Positions 11,513-22,278 of a stretch of DNA of 64,000 nt are shown here, piece after piece (the first letter of the stretch is position 1; the number at the start of each line of letters is the position of its first letter). The DNA comes from Tipula vernalis (lineage: Eukaryota; Arthropoda; Insecta; Diptera; Tipulidae), in assembly GCA_958295665.1 (NCBI GenBank), contig OY282558.1, positions 45,942,389 to 46,006,388 of the forward strand, read 5' to 3'. The notes under the pieces were generated by a model that was not told the origin of the DNA, did no database searches, and saw nothing but the letters and a program-made list of their open reading frames with translations. The position numbers and the translations under genes are program-made.

Positions 11513-11720
11513 GTGACGCCGCTGCAATGACGACGATGCGTTAGCAGTGACTATGGGACCAGAGGCATGGGCGTGCGCGCGGACCCTGGGTCTTTCCGGT
11601 GGTGTCAGGCATTAAGCCGGTCGCGATCGTTCGCCACAAAATATATTTTATATAAATTTATTGTGATTTTTTATGTAATAAGTAATTTAAGTAAAACCCA
11701 AGCAAATTCTAGTCCATCAG
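11513..11720 (+). CDS. tutl: turtle: first coding exon with start codon and signal peptide
   Basis: The exon follows a poly-T tract and AAATAG and ends ATCAG|GTAAGC. The start is ATG at 11567, giving 51 codons plus one base (phase 1). The protein begins MGVRADPGSFRWCQALSRS, which I recognise as the conserved start of Drosophila Turtle. A hydrophobic stretch (YILYKFIVIFYVI, residues about 26-38) acts as signal peptide or signal anchor. Turtle is an Ig-superfamily membrane protein of neurons, with roles in dendrite self-avoidance, axon tiling and motor behaviour. Two upstream ATGs (11527 and 11553) open short frames ahead of the start, and the second overlaps it. Confidence 0.88.
11527..11615 (+). 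promoter_or_regulatory. Two short upstream ORFs ahead of the tutl start
   Basis: ATG at 11527 encodes five codons (MTTMR) then TAG. ATG at 11553 encodes 20 codons (MGPEAWACARTLGLSGGVRH) then TAA at 11613-11615, in a different frame from the tutl ATG (11567) and overlapping it. Such uORFs usually lower initiation at the main start, so translation of tutl may depend on leaky scanning or reinitiation. Confidence 0.5.
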
Positions 11721-12082
11721 GTAAGCAAATTTTATAAATTTTTTTGTTGGTGAGTGAGACATATGTTTTCCTATCTGACGTCACAGAATTTTTATATTTT
11801 TTTTATTATTAAATAATATTCCGCTGACTGAACACATCTCTATTTTTAAAATATTTAAAGGAATATACAATTTATTTATTTTTTCCTTTCCTAAATGCCA
11901 TCTAGTCTAGTCAAAATAATAGGTTTTTCAATATATCACTATATTTATACATTTTATATACCAGTACCATAAATTTTCCATCGCACATGCGCGCTTCCGT
12001 GTATTTTAAATATGTACATACAAAATTGTATAAAAGAGATAAAAAAATCGAGTTTTTTTGTTTGTTTGTTTCGATTTTACAG

Positions 12083-12210
12083 GACAACAGGATGCTGTAC
12101 ACATTACAGCGATTCTTGGAGAATCAGTTGTATTTAATTGTCACGTTGAATTTCCTGGCGATCATCCGGTACCATATGTGCTGCAGTGGGAGAAGAAGGT
12201 GAGCGAAACG
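12083..12210 (+). CDS. tutl: turtle: second coding exon, first half of Ig domain 1
   Basis: The acceptor is TTTTACAG at 12075-12082. The phase joins G|GA from the previous exon. It encodes GQQDAVHITAILGES then FNCHVEF, which carries the first Ig cysteine, and LQWEKKVSET. It ends ACG|GTACGA with phase 0. The residues match the start of the first V-type Ig domain of Turtle. A stronger-looking in-phase donor, AAG|GTGAGC, lies 12 bp upstream (12198/12199); using it would remove VSET. The rest of the domain is 38.8 kb away. Confidence 0.93.
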
Positions 12211-13809
12211 GTACGATATCAAAAACTTCTCTGCTCTCTTAATCACATACCATTGTTTTTTTTTTTTTTTGATATTAAGAAACATAAAACATTCCAAAGA
12301 AACAGTAAAGTATTTTTTCTGTTTTTTGTTACGAAAATAATATATAAAATGTTATATAAAAAAAATTATTAAACAACAGCAAGAAAATAATTTTCTGTTT
12401 TTTCATTTGTATGACGTGAATAAAACGAAAAAAAAAAATTCTTTCTATTTTTTTTTTGTAGAAATTTCCTATTTTATTGTAATTTAATTTAATTTTTTTA
12501 ATTATATTTTGGAATGATCAAAAAAAAAAATTTGTTGGGGTGGTTCGATCCACCAATTTTGTAGATATATAATTTAATTAAAATATTTTGCCAAATCAAT
12601 ATTCAAGCATGTTAATTTTTATTTAAATTAAATTAAAAAAAAAATGTGCAAGAATTAGGGATTTTATTAGACACGAGGATTCGGTTCCCATTTATATAGT
12701 GCCAAATTCGATCTAAAAAACAAAACTACAAACAAGAGAGAGAGAGAGAGAGAAGATGCAGAACTGAACCAAAAATTTAATTTATATTTTTATTATAATT
12801 TTTTATAATTTAGTAAGTTTAGTTTATTAATTTATATGTATAATTATTGTGCACACTCTTTACTCTTCACTTCCTCTTTTTTTTTTTTTAATTAGCAAAA
12901 AATAATTTCACGGATAAAAAATAATTTGCACTTACTTTGGGTGTGTACCACACCGTAACACGTACACACATATTATGTAAATCGCCTTCAATTAATTTTG
13001 ATTAATTAATTTAATTTATTATTATAGTGAGTAATCAAATGTATAAATAGCGCACATTTTTTTTTTTTTATTAAATTTTAACGCGTTTACATTGTTATTA
13101 ATTTATTTTGTTAGTATTATGATTAAATTGTTTTGTGGTTTGAATTAATTGTTTGTTATGTATTTTCAAATTTATTTTTTATTTATTATACAAAATTGAA
13201 TTTAACAATTTTTGTTGGGAATTTGTTTGGTTTAGTGGTAATCAATTTACAATTTTGTTTAACTACGTATATTCATGCGGTATTTAAAATATCAAAAGAG
13301 GCTTTATTTGAAATGTGTTTCTGTTTAGTCGTTCGGTTCGTGGTGAATTTTTTTTTATTTTTATTGATTTATCGTTTTTTAACCAAAATAATTTTAATTA
13401 AAATTTAATAGTACATATGTATATGCATAGGTTTCTGGAATAAGATTTTGGTTTGTTTGCTGCAGTATTCCAATACGAATATTAATATATTGATACCTGG
13501 TGTTACTAGAAGTTTAGAGTTTGCATTGTTAAGAAAATTTATTATCTTATTAGGGGTGTTATTGCAAGATGACGCAATATTCCTCGTGGTGATCGATTTT
13601 TGTGGATCGATGCTGCTTGGTTCACTCTCTGGATTAAATCAATAAACACTTTATTTATTAGCTGGAATATTTGGTATTCCGCTACAAAATTACTTTTTAA
13701 TTTAATTTTTGATGTTGACTTCACTACCTTTCTTTTCATCTCCTGCCCTTTTTGCTGTAAAATTCTTTTTTTTTTTTATAGCACGATCGCATCCATAAAA
13801 CAGGGCTGG
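12211..13809. other. Intron sequence without recognised features
   Basis: Very AT-rich with T and A homopolymers and a (GA)n run at 12736-12752. Open frames here have compositional bias only (Phe/Tyr/Ile rich). Nothing resembling a domain was seen. Confidence 0.6.
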
Positions 13810-14694
13810 CTACATGGTTGAATATGTGGCAACATTCTCCAACCCGGTAAGTTGGCTCATCTCCCTAGATGATGTCGGCTTGCCCACCTTTTCCGGTTGC
13901 ACATCCAATACATCCAGTTTCACGGCCGGCCTTTCGTAGACGCCACTAGAGGTTTGTACGACAGCACTTCTCACGTTGTCTTTTTCAATCGGTTTTACAG
14001 GCATGAACCATTTCGTTCGCTTCGTCAGAGTGGGTAGATATTCGGTTAACCATCGCTTCCAAAATATGTTCGCCAAATGTTGCGACTTCCGCCAATTCTT
14101 TCTGAGTATTCGGTCGTTATCATTGAATTCGCCTGGAGGTTTAGTGCCGAACGTTAGCGAACGAGAATTGATATTGTACTCAACCTCTATTAACAAGTTT
14201 CGAAGCAATTCGTCTCCTGGGTTTCGCTGAGGCATAATTTGGTATAAAGTGTTTTTGATTGAGCGTACCAGACGTTCCCAGCAGCCACCCATGTGTGGTG
14301 ACGCTGGCGGGTTAAACAGCCATTTGGAACCCGGGGTTGAATATTCTGCATGAAGTCGACTCTGATCGATTTCAGTTAAGGCGCGACGCAAATCGGCTTC
14401 CGCTCCGCGTAAATTCGTTCCATTGTTACTGCGTATTTTAATTGGCGCGCCTCGTCTTGCGATGAACTTGCGATGTACTGCCCATGTCGTCAAGCAAGTG
14501 AACAGGACTCCCCACCTCTTCTCCGTACGACGTCCAACCGAGACGTTCATCGGCCCAAAGTAGTCTATGCCGACATAAGAGAATGGTCGAGTGAAAGATG
14601 CAAGCCGAGCTGTTGATAAATTCGCCATTTGTGGCTCACGAGGAAGGGCCCTCTGATTCTTACATCTCTGGCAGGAAGATCGTACTATTTTCAA
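13810..14694 (-). pseudogene. BEL/Pao-1 integrase core and DUF5641-like tail
   Basis: 294 codons. The CQRCK zinc ligands come first, then FSYVGIDYFGPM with the first catalytic Asp, then TTWAVHRKFIARRG. About 15 residues normally found between TTWAVH and the FIARRG segment are missing. KIRSNNGTNLRGAEADL has Asn where the second catalytic Asp normally sits. HMGGCWERLVRSIKN carries the Glu. The tail WFMPVKPIEKDNVRSAVVQTS is the DUF5641-type C-terminus. The active site is therefore broken. Confidence 0.92.
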
Positions 14695-14718
14695 TGCCTG
14701 TCGTACGCCTGGAATTAC

Positions 14719-14952
14719 TTATTGCTGACGGAGTTCGTTAACAACGGTTTCATGGTTATGGTGGTGGTATTTTCGATGGTATGACATGTCTAACAGATAA
14801 GTCACCCTGTGACCTTTCGGCAACAATATTGGTCGCTTTTGATTCCTACCTGCATCTTCCGAAGCATTAATCCTCCCTTTCATCCTTAAAATGCCAACGC
14901 CGTCTAAATATAGCGAACTCCGATAAATGGGGCTGCTTTCCGGAATGTTCAC
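14719..14952 (-). pseudogene. BEL/Pao-1 integrase zinc-binding fragment
   Basis: 77 codons with LYLDGVGILRMKGRINAS, ILLPKGHRVTYLLD and HRKYHHHNHETVVNELRQQ, the N-terminal HHCC-type integrase region. The CxxC half is at the start of the next segment (SSCQRCK). A stop separates them. Confidence 0.85.
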
Positions 14953-15049
14953 TTGCTCATCTATTGGAAGCGATTTGTTGCATAACAGGATTTCTACCTC
15001 CTTTTGATAAGCATCAAACTGGGCTCGACGATAGAGCTCATTGTTTCCT

Positions 15050-15277
15050 TTAACAAGCTCGGTTTGAGTGATAGGTCCTACGCGGTTGGGTTTGGTTGGG
15101 CCACCATGGTTCAGCTAGTCGAAGAAATTCAGGCCCGTTCAGCCATCGACTCGATGAATTGAAATCTGACAGTTTCTTCCATTTTGTGCCATCATCCGAT
15201 ACATTATTTTTGGTGGGAAACCACCTCCATTCCTTTAATTTCGTGGTTTCCTTTATTTCACCAATACGATGTGCCAC
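15050..15277 (-). pseudogene. BEL/Pao-1 RNase H end
   Basis: 75 codons: VAHRIGEI-like start (MAHRIGEIKETT), WRWFPTKNNVSDDGTKW and RWLNGPEFLRL, the standard sequence joining RNase H to integrase in BEL/Pao polyproteins. The next fragment (14719-14952) is a short integrase zinc-binding relic with LYLDGVGILRMKGRI and HRVTYLLDMSYHRKYHH. Confidence 0.85.
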
Positions 15278-15390
15278 GAACTGGTGATATTTACGATGGT
15301 CGGATTGTAGCCAGCAGAGGACCGTTCTTGAATCGGACCAGAATATACGCTCTTGAATGTGGATGGAATGGGAATCACCAATGCTGTTAG

Positions 15391-16044
15391 CTAGTCGGGC
15401 CCCGAGCCCCGCCGCTTGTTATTCAAGTCGAGGGCTCGTATTCCATACCATCGAGTAATCCGTATCTGCGCTATCTGTGGTAACAACTGGATCCAAGTTT
15501 TACACTTGTCGAATTGTTCGTCATTCAACTTTTCGTCACAGCCGATCGATGATCTCGAAAAATCTTGCAATACAATTTTTGCGTAAACCAAGTAAAAAGC
15601 CAAGAGGCCCAGAGGATCGAATACGGACATTAGAGTCCTTAAAAGTTCACGCTTGGTGGGTCGCTTCTCACCCGACAAGAGATTACTACCCTGATGTCGA
15701 TGAGATAATGAGTAACTAAATGTGTCGGTCTCGGTGTTCCACCACATTCCTAGTACCTTTTCGCCTTCTATTGCCGAGCTGATGTTCAGGTCTTTCTTTG
15801 CCTCTGACGTGGTACTGACACTATCCAATGCTGCATGTTTGTGTATTTCTTTGACCCGTTTTGCTAGTTCGATGGCTTCATCCGGGGTGTCGACGTTGTC
15901 CAACCAGTCGTCCACAGAGTGGTTGTTTTTTATTGCGTCAGAAGCTCGTGGATACTTTTCTGCAAAACTTAGTGCGTTCACGTTTTTCACATACTGCGCC
16001 GAACTGGGGGAGCAAGTCGCCCCAAACATCATAACCTGCATCAC
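15391..16044 (-). pseudogene. BEL/Pao-1 reverse transcriptase palm and connection
   Basis: 217 codons beginning QVMMFGATCSPSSAQYVKN, then NNHSVDDWLDNV where the family has YVDD: the two aspartates remain but Tyr is Ser. KRELLRTLMSVFDPLGLLAF marks the conserved connection to RNase H. The frame ends after LNNKRRGSGPD; the RNase H start is lost or frameshifted. Confidence 0.88.
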
Positions 16045-16438
16045 ATAAACGTCAGGTTCTTTACTTTGGTCCCCGTCTCTCCATAGGGAACCGTTGTGAT
16101 TGTTGATCGGCCTCTTGAATGCGTATCTGGTGAAACATTTCCTTTATGTCACCACAGATGGCCACTCTTCTCTCCCTAAATCTTTGAATCACTCCTGGCA
16201 AAGCTGCAAGTTGATCTGGACCCTTCATGAGAACTCAATTCAACGATATTCCGTTGACTTTGCAGGCTGCGACCCATACAAGGCGAACTTTATTCGGTTT
16301 ATTCAGATTATTCACCGCAAATATGGGTAGATACCAACCCTTGGCGAGATAATCACGAGTTTTCTCCTTTAAGATTTCGGCCAAATCATGGTTTCGTTGT
16401 ATCTTCTTTTCGAGACACACTAATCGTTTTTGCGCCAT
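16045..16438 (-). pseudogene. BEL/Pao-1 reverse transcriptase, amino-terminal fragments
   Basis: MAQKRLVCLEKKIQ ... LPIFAVNNLNKPNKVRLVW (16235-16438) is the fingers region. In another frame at 16050-16230 RERRVAICGDIKEMFHQIRI continues it, including the first catalytic aspartate in GDIKEMF. A frameshift between the two shows decay. Confidence 0.8.
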
Positions 16439-16560
16439 AGGTAAATTATCTGGGAGCCGTACTCCATCTCCATCTCTCGATGGGGATCGTGGTTGTCTCT
16501 AATACCTCGCGCGCACGTTTCCATGCTAGTTTCCAAAATGATGTCAGGCTTCGAAGCTTT

Positions 16561-17394
16561 CTAACGAGACGAGAACCATAGTCTCCATCCGCTGATCACT
16601 GTTGCAATCACGCATTTGTAAACTATAATGGTAATGGGGCGACGACAAATTAGAATCGGCTGCTTTGTTTGATCGTAAAAACCGTGCACAGCCCACTCTA
16701 ATCTTGTTTTGGTAGCTGCCGGTTGCTGTGAGGTTCCCTCCCTCGCCTGTAATGGTATCCCTAGCTTCCAGTTATCAATCCCAATGAAAATACGAGGGAC
16801 GGCTTGGTAGTAATCCTGGATCGGAACTCCCCGTAGATGATGGTACTTAGCGGACATTTCTTGCGCTGCCACGGATTGCACCGGTAGATTTAGACTACTG
16901 ACGGTTCTGACGTTATTGATGCGGTATTTTCGACTCCCTTGATAGTTTCCCGATATTTGCAGCGAAACTATCTTAGAATCCTTTTTTTCTCGAACAGTGT
17001 CTGCCGTCCATCTCAGGCACAAGCTCTCAGGTGTTCCTTCTAATTCGAGCTCTTTCGCTAATTCTTTATCTAAGAGCGTTAAAGATGAGCCTTCATCAAG
17101 GAAAGCAAACGTATTTGCTGATGCTTTTTCCCCGCGGAGAGTAACTGGAATGATTCGGAAAAGGGGTAATTGTGGCGATCGACGTTGTGCATTACAATGT
17201 AAAGCGCCATTAGCTACTGGTTTCACGCCTTCTTTCACTTCGGGTCGTACTTCGCCATGAAGCAGTGGGTGGTGTAACGCTTTATAACCCTGCGTAAAAT
17301 GACGGTTTAGGTTGTTTGTAACCATCTTCGATCGAAGCAGATTAATCTGCACGAATCTCAGTTTCGTTGTTGTTGTAGGTTTAGTGTGTATCAC
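16561..17394 (-). pseudogene. BEL/Pao-1 Gag end and protease (DUF1758)
   Basis: 277 codons. KALHHPLLHGE near residue 35-45 is the end of the Gag zinc-finger region in this superfamily. The aspartic protease-like domain has FAFLDEGSSLTLLD (from about residue 95), where the usual Asp-Ser/Thr-Gly appears as DEGSS. It continues through RIFIGIDNW and ends with a decayed tail. The first Met is not a true start, as Gag is cut off upstream near 17395. Confidence 0.88.
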
Positions 17395-17640
17395 AATGAG
17401 TGTGTTTTTTTTTATTTCTTAGGCTCCGGAGAGCCTGGTTTGCTTGGTTGCTGTTGTGCCACCCTTCCTCTAGAGGTCAGCCCATGGCTCTTCCCAATCT
17501 TTCCTCGGCCCGATTTGGCTGGTCTCCCTGTATCGGAGGTGGCAGGTCTCCTGGCCTTCCCCGCCCCAGTGACCCCACCACCGCGGCCAGCGTTCTCAGC
17601 CAATGCTGCCCTTGACGTGCCGGGCACATTCCACCTTTTA
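17395..17640 (-). other. GC-rich block abutting BEL/Pao-1
   Basis: About 230 bp (17410-17640) far richer in G+C than anything else in the window, with sharp edges against AT-rich DNA. On the minus strand it is open for 71 codons with a basic, Gly/Pro/Ser/Ala-rich sequence (AENAGRGGGVTGAGKARRP ... SPEPKK). It could be a disordered Gag-like linker or a piece of the element's leader. I do not recognise it. Confidence 0.4.
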
Positions 17641-20544
17641 TAATTAATAATGAAATAAAATAAAGTGAAGTTAAGATTCTGGCCAAGATTAACGTTTGTG
17701 CATATTACACTTTAGCCTTAAAGAATTGCCCTTAAAGGGAAATGAGCCAAAAATTAAAAATACCGGTTAGTCGAAGCAATAAAAGTTGCTGTACAATATA
17801 TTGTACAAGGCGTTCAGGAGGGTTAAGGTTTCTTTATTCCTCGAACTCTTTCAATTCTAAAATTAACACATTTCTGACTTTTAGAAATCTTGAAGATCTG
17901 TAAAGTTGTGAATTTCTTAAATTGGTACGGTTGCTTAATACCAATCGTCAAAATTCTAAAAACTGAGGAATAATCGTTAAACAAACTAAAAAAGAATAGA
18001 AGAATAAAGTAACTTATCGTAAATTTACCATAAGCCGCGACTAAATGTTAAGCTTCAAAAGATTCTTTTGAGATTGTTTGAGCTTACGGCCTTAATTGAA
18101 TTCAAATAACTTGATGAATTAACACGGATTGTGACTTTTTAACGTCCATGACATAAATATTTGTTATCCAAATAGTCGCGGTCAAAATTCACATCCAATT
18201 TCCTTGATCGGCACCTTTACCACCTTCAGCACCTTCACCTACTTAAAAATTTATGAGAAATTTATAAGAGGACACTCTAATTTTGGAAGTACGATTACAA
18301 AATATAACCAAATTTTCGAAAATTTTAGGAAACTTTCTTCTGTCTTGGATTCTAAAACGTGATTTAGTCGAAATTTCCCACCGAAATGGTTACTTCTTTT
18401 ATTTCATTACAACATCCATATGATAGTTTAATCGCATACTTATTTGATATGATACATGTCCAAGCAGGTGATTAGCGTAATCCAATTGAAGTAGGCTTCT
18501 AATGGAAATCCATGTAATTATCCAATTTCTAAACTTTTAATTTTTTTAATTAAGGTGGAAACTTTCAACTTTGCAAGTTTCTTAAAATCGAATAAAATTT
18601 TGCAATTTTTTTAGGCGCTTCATTTAAAAAATATTAAATTTGCGAAAATGTTTGAAAGTTACTAGCTACCAATGGTAAAACATTTTTTATCGAAGTTTTC
18701 ATCTTATTGATTAATTTCTCGAAAAATGTATTGTTATACTTAGAAAAACTCGAGCCTTAAAGGAAATACTTCCTGCAAAAAACCTGTCAATAGCTAAAAT
18801 TCTCCAATATTACTACATGTATTGAATAAATAAATATCAGAAACGAAAAACTGGTTATTAGATGGAGTTTCGTCAAACCCTTTGATGTTTTTCTAGAATT
18901 TTTGAACTTTATTTTTCAAAGTATTTAATTAGAAGGAAAACACGGTCTGGAATGGATGTTGAAAATTGTTCATTGAAACAAATTGGCACTAAATTTTATC
19001 AAATTTATTAATTTAAAAATCAATTATCTGTGCGAATATGGAAGCACTACGAAAATGGAGCCTCTTTTGTTTGACTGAACAACCTCTACTACGAAATACC
19101 GACTCTTGTTAGAAATAATAATTGAATGAGACTAAATTCTAGTAACATTCTTCTCTGTCGTATATCATTAAAAACTAAAACTTTAAATTTTGTAATCATG
19201 TTCTTATTTATCCTAATTTTGTGTAAAAACTGAAATTTGCATAAAAGCTGTTATCTCCTACATAAAACACTGTTTTAATCTCATGTAAAAGTTTTTAGTT
19301 TTTTATACGCCATAATTCAGTTTCGATGGTCTATACAAAAATAAGTTTTAAGCTTCAATTACCGATGAGCTTAAAAAAAATGTTTAAAGCTATTATGCTT
19401 TTACATTGTACGTGTACGTAGTTCAATTTCGTATCGATCAGTTAGTGTTTAATAAAAAGTTTAAATAAGTAATTAGTTATAAAAGCTTTAATTTGGATTG
19501 AATAGTAAATTATTTTGTTTTTGTATCGAGTTAAATAGTTATAGTTTATCAACTTATAATGAAAGCTTTCATTCTTTCTTTTTTTTTCGAGACACATCTG
19601 TAAAACTTTTAATATTTGGTTGGATAATAAAAGTTTAAATATATTTTAAAATTTTATAGTTTCGTCGTATTCCGTGCAAAATTAATAGTATTTAAAAGCT
19701 CACCATTTTTATTAAGCACAAAAATATTATTATTAAAATTTTTATGTATTCGCTTTTAAAACAATAATCTGATCTACATATAACGAAATGTCAACTGTAG
19801 TTTTGATTAATTCTGTGAAAGCTTTTAAGTTTTTATAGCGTTTTTGTGATGCCAATCAAATTTAGTGTGCATGTTTGAAAGGTTTTTAATTCCGGTATTA
19901 AAATATTTTTCATATGTAGAAATATCCATTATGCAGAAAATTTTATATGAGAATTTATAAGCTTTTATTTTGAGTTTTCCTCGAAGCTTTGAATAATAAA
20001 AAATATCGGAATTTCTCGTTAAGAAAATTTATTCTATACATTTGTACATTTTATATTTTCTAGAAAATATCTAGAATGAATAACAAGAACTAGTATTAGC
20101 ACAGTTTCAAGTAGTAGTTACTAGAATTGTGCTTTGTGTAAGGAAAGTATTTATATATTTTGAGATGTTCCAGCGAATGTCTATTATTGAAACCTAAAAT
20201 TGGTCCAGTTTGTTCAATTTTTTAAAATATTATCAATTAGATCATTTCTTTGAAGCCCACTGTTCCTAATTTTTAATCAGCTTTTTTTATAAAAGCTTTT
20301 CTATTTTTAGAACATTTTATTATGTCATCTTACTAAATTTGATTTCTGTTAGGTTGACAACGATTTAGAATCATGAAATATGATTCTTGAAGAACGATAA
20401 AAAAAAAAAACTTGCAGACTTTACCAGGGCCGCAGTTGTTCACGTTTTTATTTGGTGAGAATTATGTGACCTAAAAAATACGACAATTGGCACAATAAAC
20501 GGCGATAATATCGACTGTATCGTAAACATGAATTTCTTCCTTTA
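17641..20544. other. Intron sequence, no gene; recurring AAAGCTTTTA-like words
   Basis: AT-rich. The word AAAGCT with flanking T or CAT recurs often (for example about 19565, 19695, 19816, 19970, 20297), as it does at 26.2-26.5 kb and 34.1-35.2 kb. No domain could be identified. Confidence 0.5.
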
Positions 20545-20793
20545 TTTTGGCTAGATGTAGCGTCAGCACACTACCATCTCGACACTTTGAGTTTGCTTGA
20601 TAAGGAAAAGCTCAAGTTCATCTCAAAGAGAATGAAACCGCAAAATTGCCCAGACCTCCAACCTATTGGATGGTACTGAGCTTATATCAAGTGTGACTTG
20701 CTGAAGATGGGCGCAGTATCCTTCAAGACATTGGTTCGAGACCTAATGGCAGGTGCTCCGCAAAAAATGCGAGACTTCGCCAGTTCAAACTAA
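20545..20793 (+). pseudogene. Tc1/mariner-type transposase remnant (C-terminal part)
   Basis: 83 codons with one stop. FWLDVASAHYHLDTLSLL corresponds to the second catalytic Asp region of the family, and QNCPDLQPIGWY to the PxNxPDLxPIExxW region. The catalytic acidic residue of the latter has become Gly and the Trp-Ala segment is cut by TGA. It ends in QKMRDFASSN and TAA. No terminal inverted repeats were recognised, so this is an old fragment. Confidence 0.72.
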
Positions 20794-22278
20794 TTTATAA
20801 AACTAACAATTGTTGTCCGCTTAATTAGATGTGAAAATTTATAACTCCACAAGCTTTACATAAATTTAATTAAATATAAGATTTTTGCAATTATCTGTTG
20901 CTACTTTATTTCGTGAAGACTCCTTAATAAAAGGTTCTTTGAAATAAGGAATACTTTAATGAGTTAGAGGCGGTTAAAGTCGACACATTGCGTATCACAA
21001 AGACTTTACTCAAATAAGAATCACACGGAAATTCAGTCCACGTAGCTGTAACGGTTCAGCAATACCTTCAAAATAACAGCATTATTGCCACTGAAGTGAA
21101 TTGCATCAAAGATACGTCCAATTCACTTCAGCAGCTTAATTATCTGAATAGAAAAGAGATTCGATTATTGGGTTAAATAATGCGACTTTAGCCAATATTA
21201 TGTGAATTAATAAAGGATTGAGTTTATAAGATTAAGGCTTAATCTAGAATTACATTGCGAAATATCGCTGTTCTTGTAAATTTGTCGATTTGCTGCAATA
21301 TTCACGCTATTTGCCGGCTGGCACGAATATTTTCGCGAGTCAAAGAGCACTTAATCTCACTTTAAATTAAAATTGTAAATGCTTAAAGTTAAGTAACTTT
21401 CATTAAATCTACTTATATTCGGCTTTAAAGACTTATATCACTTAAATCAACCTTCAATAACTTAGCTATGCTTTATGTAAGACTGTTTGGTTTCATTGCC
21501 TTACATTCTAGAGGATTAAGTTAAGCCAAACAGTTTTTAAAAGTCTTATAAAAACATGTAACGTCAACATAAATGAATGAAGAATTTGGCTTTACGTTAA
21601 CCTAATGTTACAATTATATGGCTTAATCCAATATTTAATAAATTAATTATCTAAATGAGACTTAAGCTTGGGCGAATGTTAAGCATTGTTACATCTTAGA
21701 CTAAATTTTAAACGTTTAGTCGGTTAACTTAAGCATGTCTTCATTTAAAAATATTTCGTCTGAAATTCTAGCTTATGCGGTAAGATCAAGAAAACTTAAG
21801 TCACATGCGGATCTCGGTTGATATGGCATATTTCATTACAGAATATGACAAAACAGTATATTTACCACTACGGCATATGGTACACTATGGCATATTTTAA
21901 AATGGCATTTTTCAGTACGGCATATGTTGCACTACGGCACATTGAAAGAAAATTCGATTAGATGAAGGTTTAAAGGAAAATTCGTTAATTGAAGGAAAAT
22001 TCTATTACGAGAATGGATTTCCGCATAATCGGTTAAGAAATAGCCAAGTTCCAGATTAGTTTTATTTATTCCAGAACTTCATCTAGAAATCATTTTCAGA
22101 AAGCCAAGTTCCACCCTAATTGGCCATATTGCAATACTTCGTCTAAAATCCATTTTATTATTCCATTTTCATTGCAATATGCCATATTATGCCATATACA
22201 CATACTTGTATACACCATAAACACAAAACAAAATAATTTACAATGCACAATTAAATTTATAATGTGGTAATTGAATTA
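20794..22278. other. Intron sequence, no gene; cluster of GGCATAT words
   Basis: At 21820-21945 the words CACTAYGGCATATG and GGCATATTT recur five or six times, and their inverse GCCATAT occurs at about 22120-22195. This looks like a degenerate short tandem repeat or the ends of a small inverted-repeat element. The rest is AT-rich and featureless. Confidence 0.4.

Larger units (their letters stand above)
13810..17394 (-). mobile_element. BEL/Pao retrotransposon 1, 5'-truncated and decayed
   Basis: Read on the minus strand, the remains run from the end of Gag through protease (DUF1758), reverse transcriptase, RNase H, integrase and the DUF5641-like tail: the BEL/Pao order. Most of Gag is missing. 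No LTR pair could be recognised at either side. Frames are interrupted at several places (about 16450-16560, 16045-16235, 15280-15390, 14700-14720). Codon content is much GC-richer than the surrounding intron, so it has been there for less time than the background took to evolve, but it is clearly dead. Confidence 0.92.

Noticed and set aside
15722..16048. 108-codon + strand frame opposite BEL/Pao-1 RT
   Set aside because: Shadow of the RT coding sequence on the other strand.
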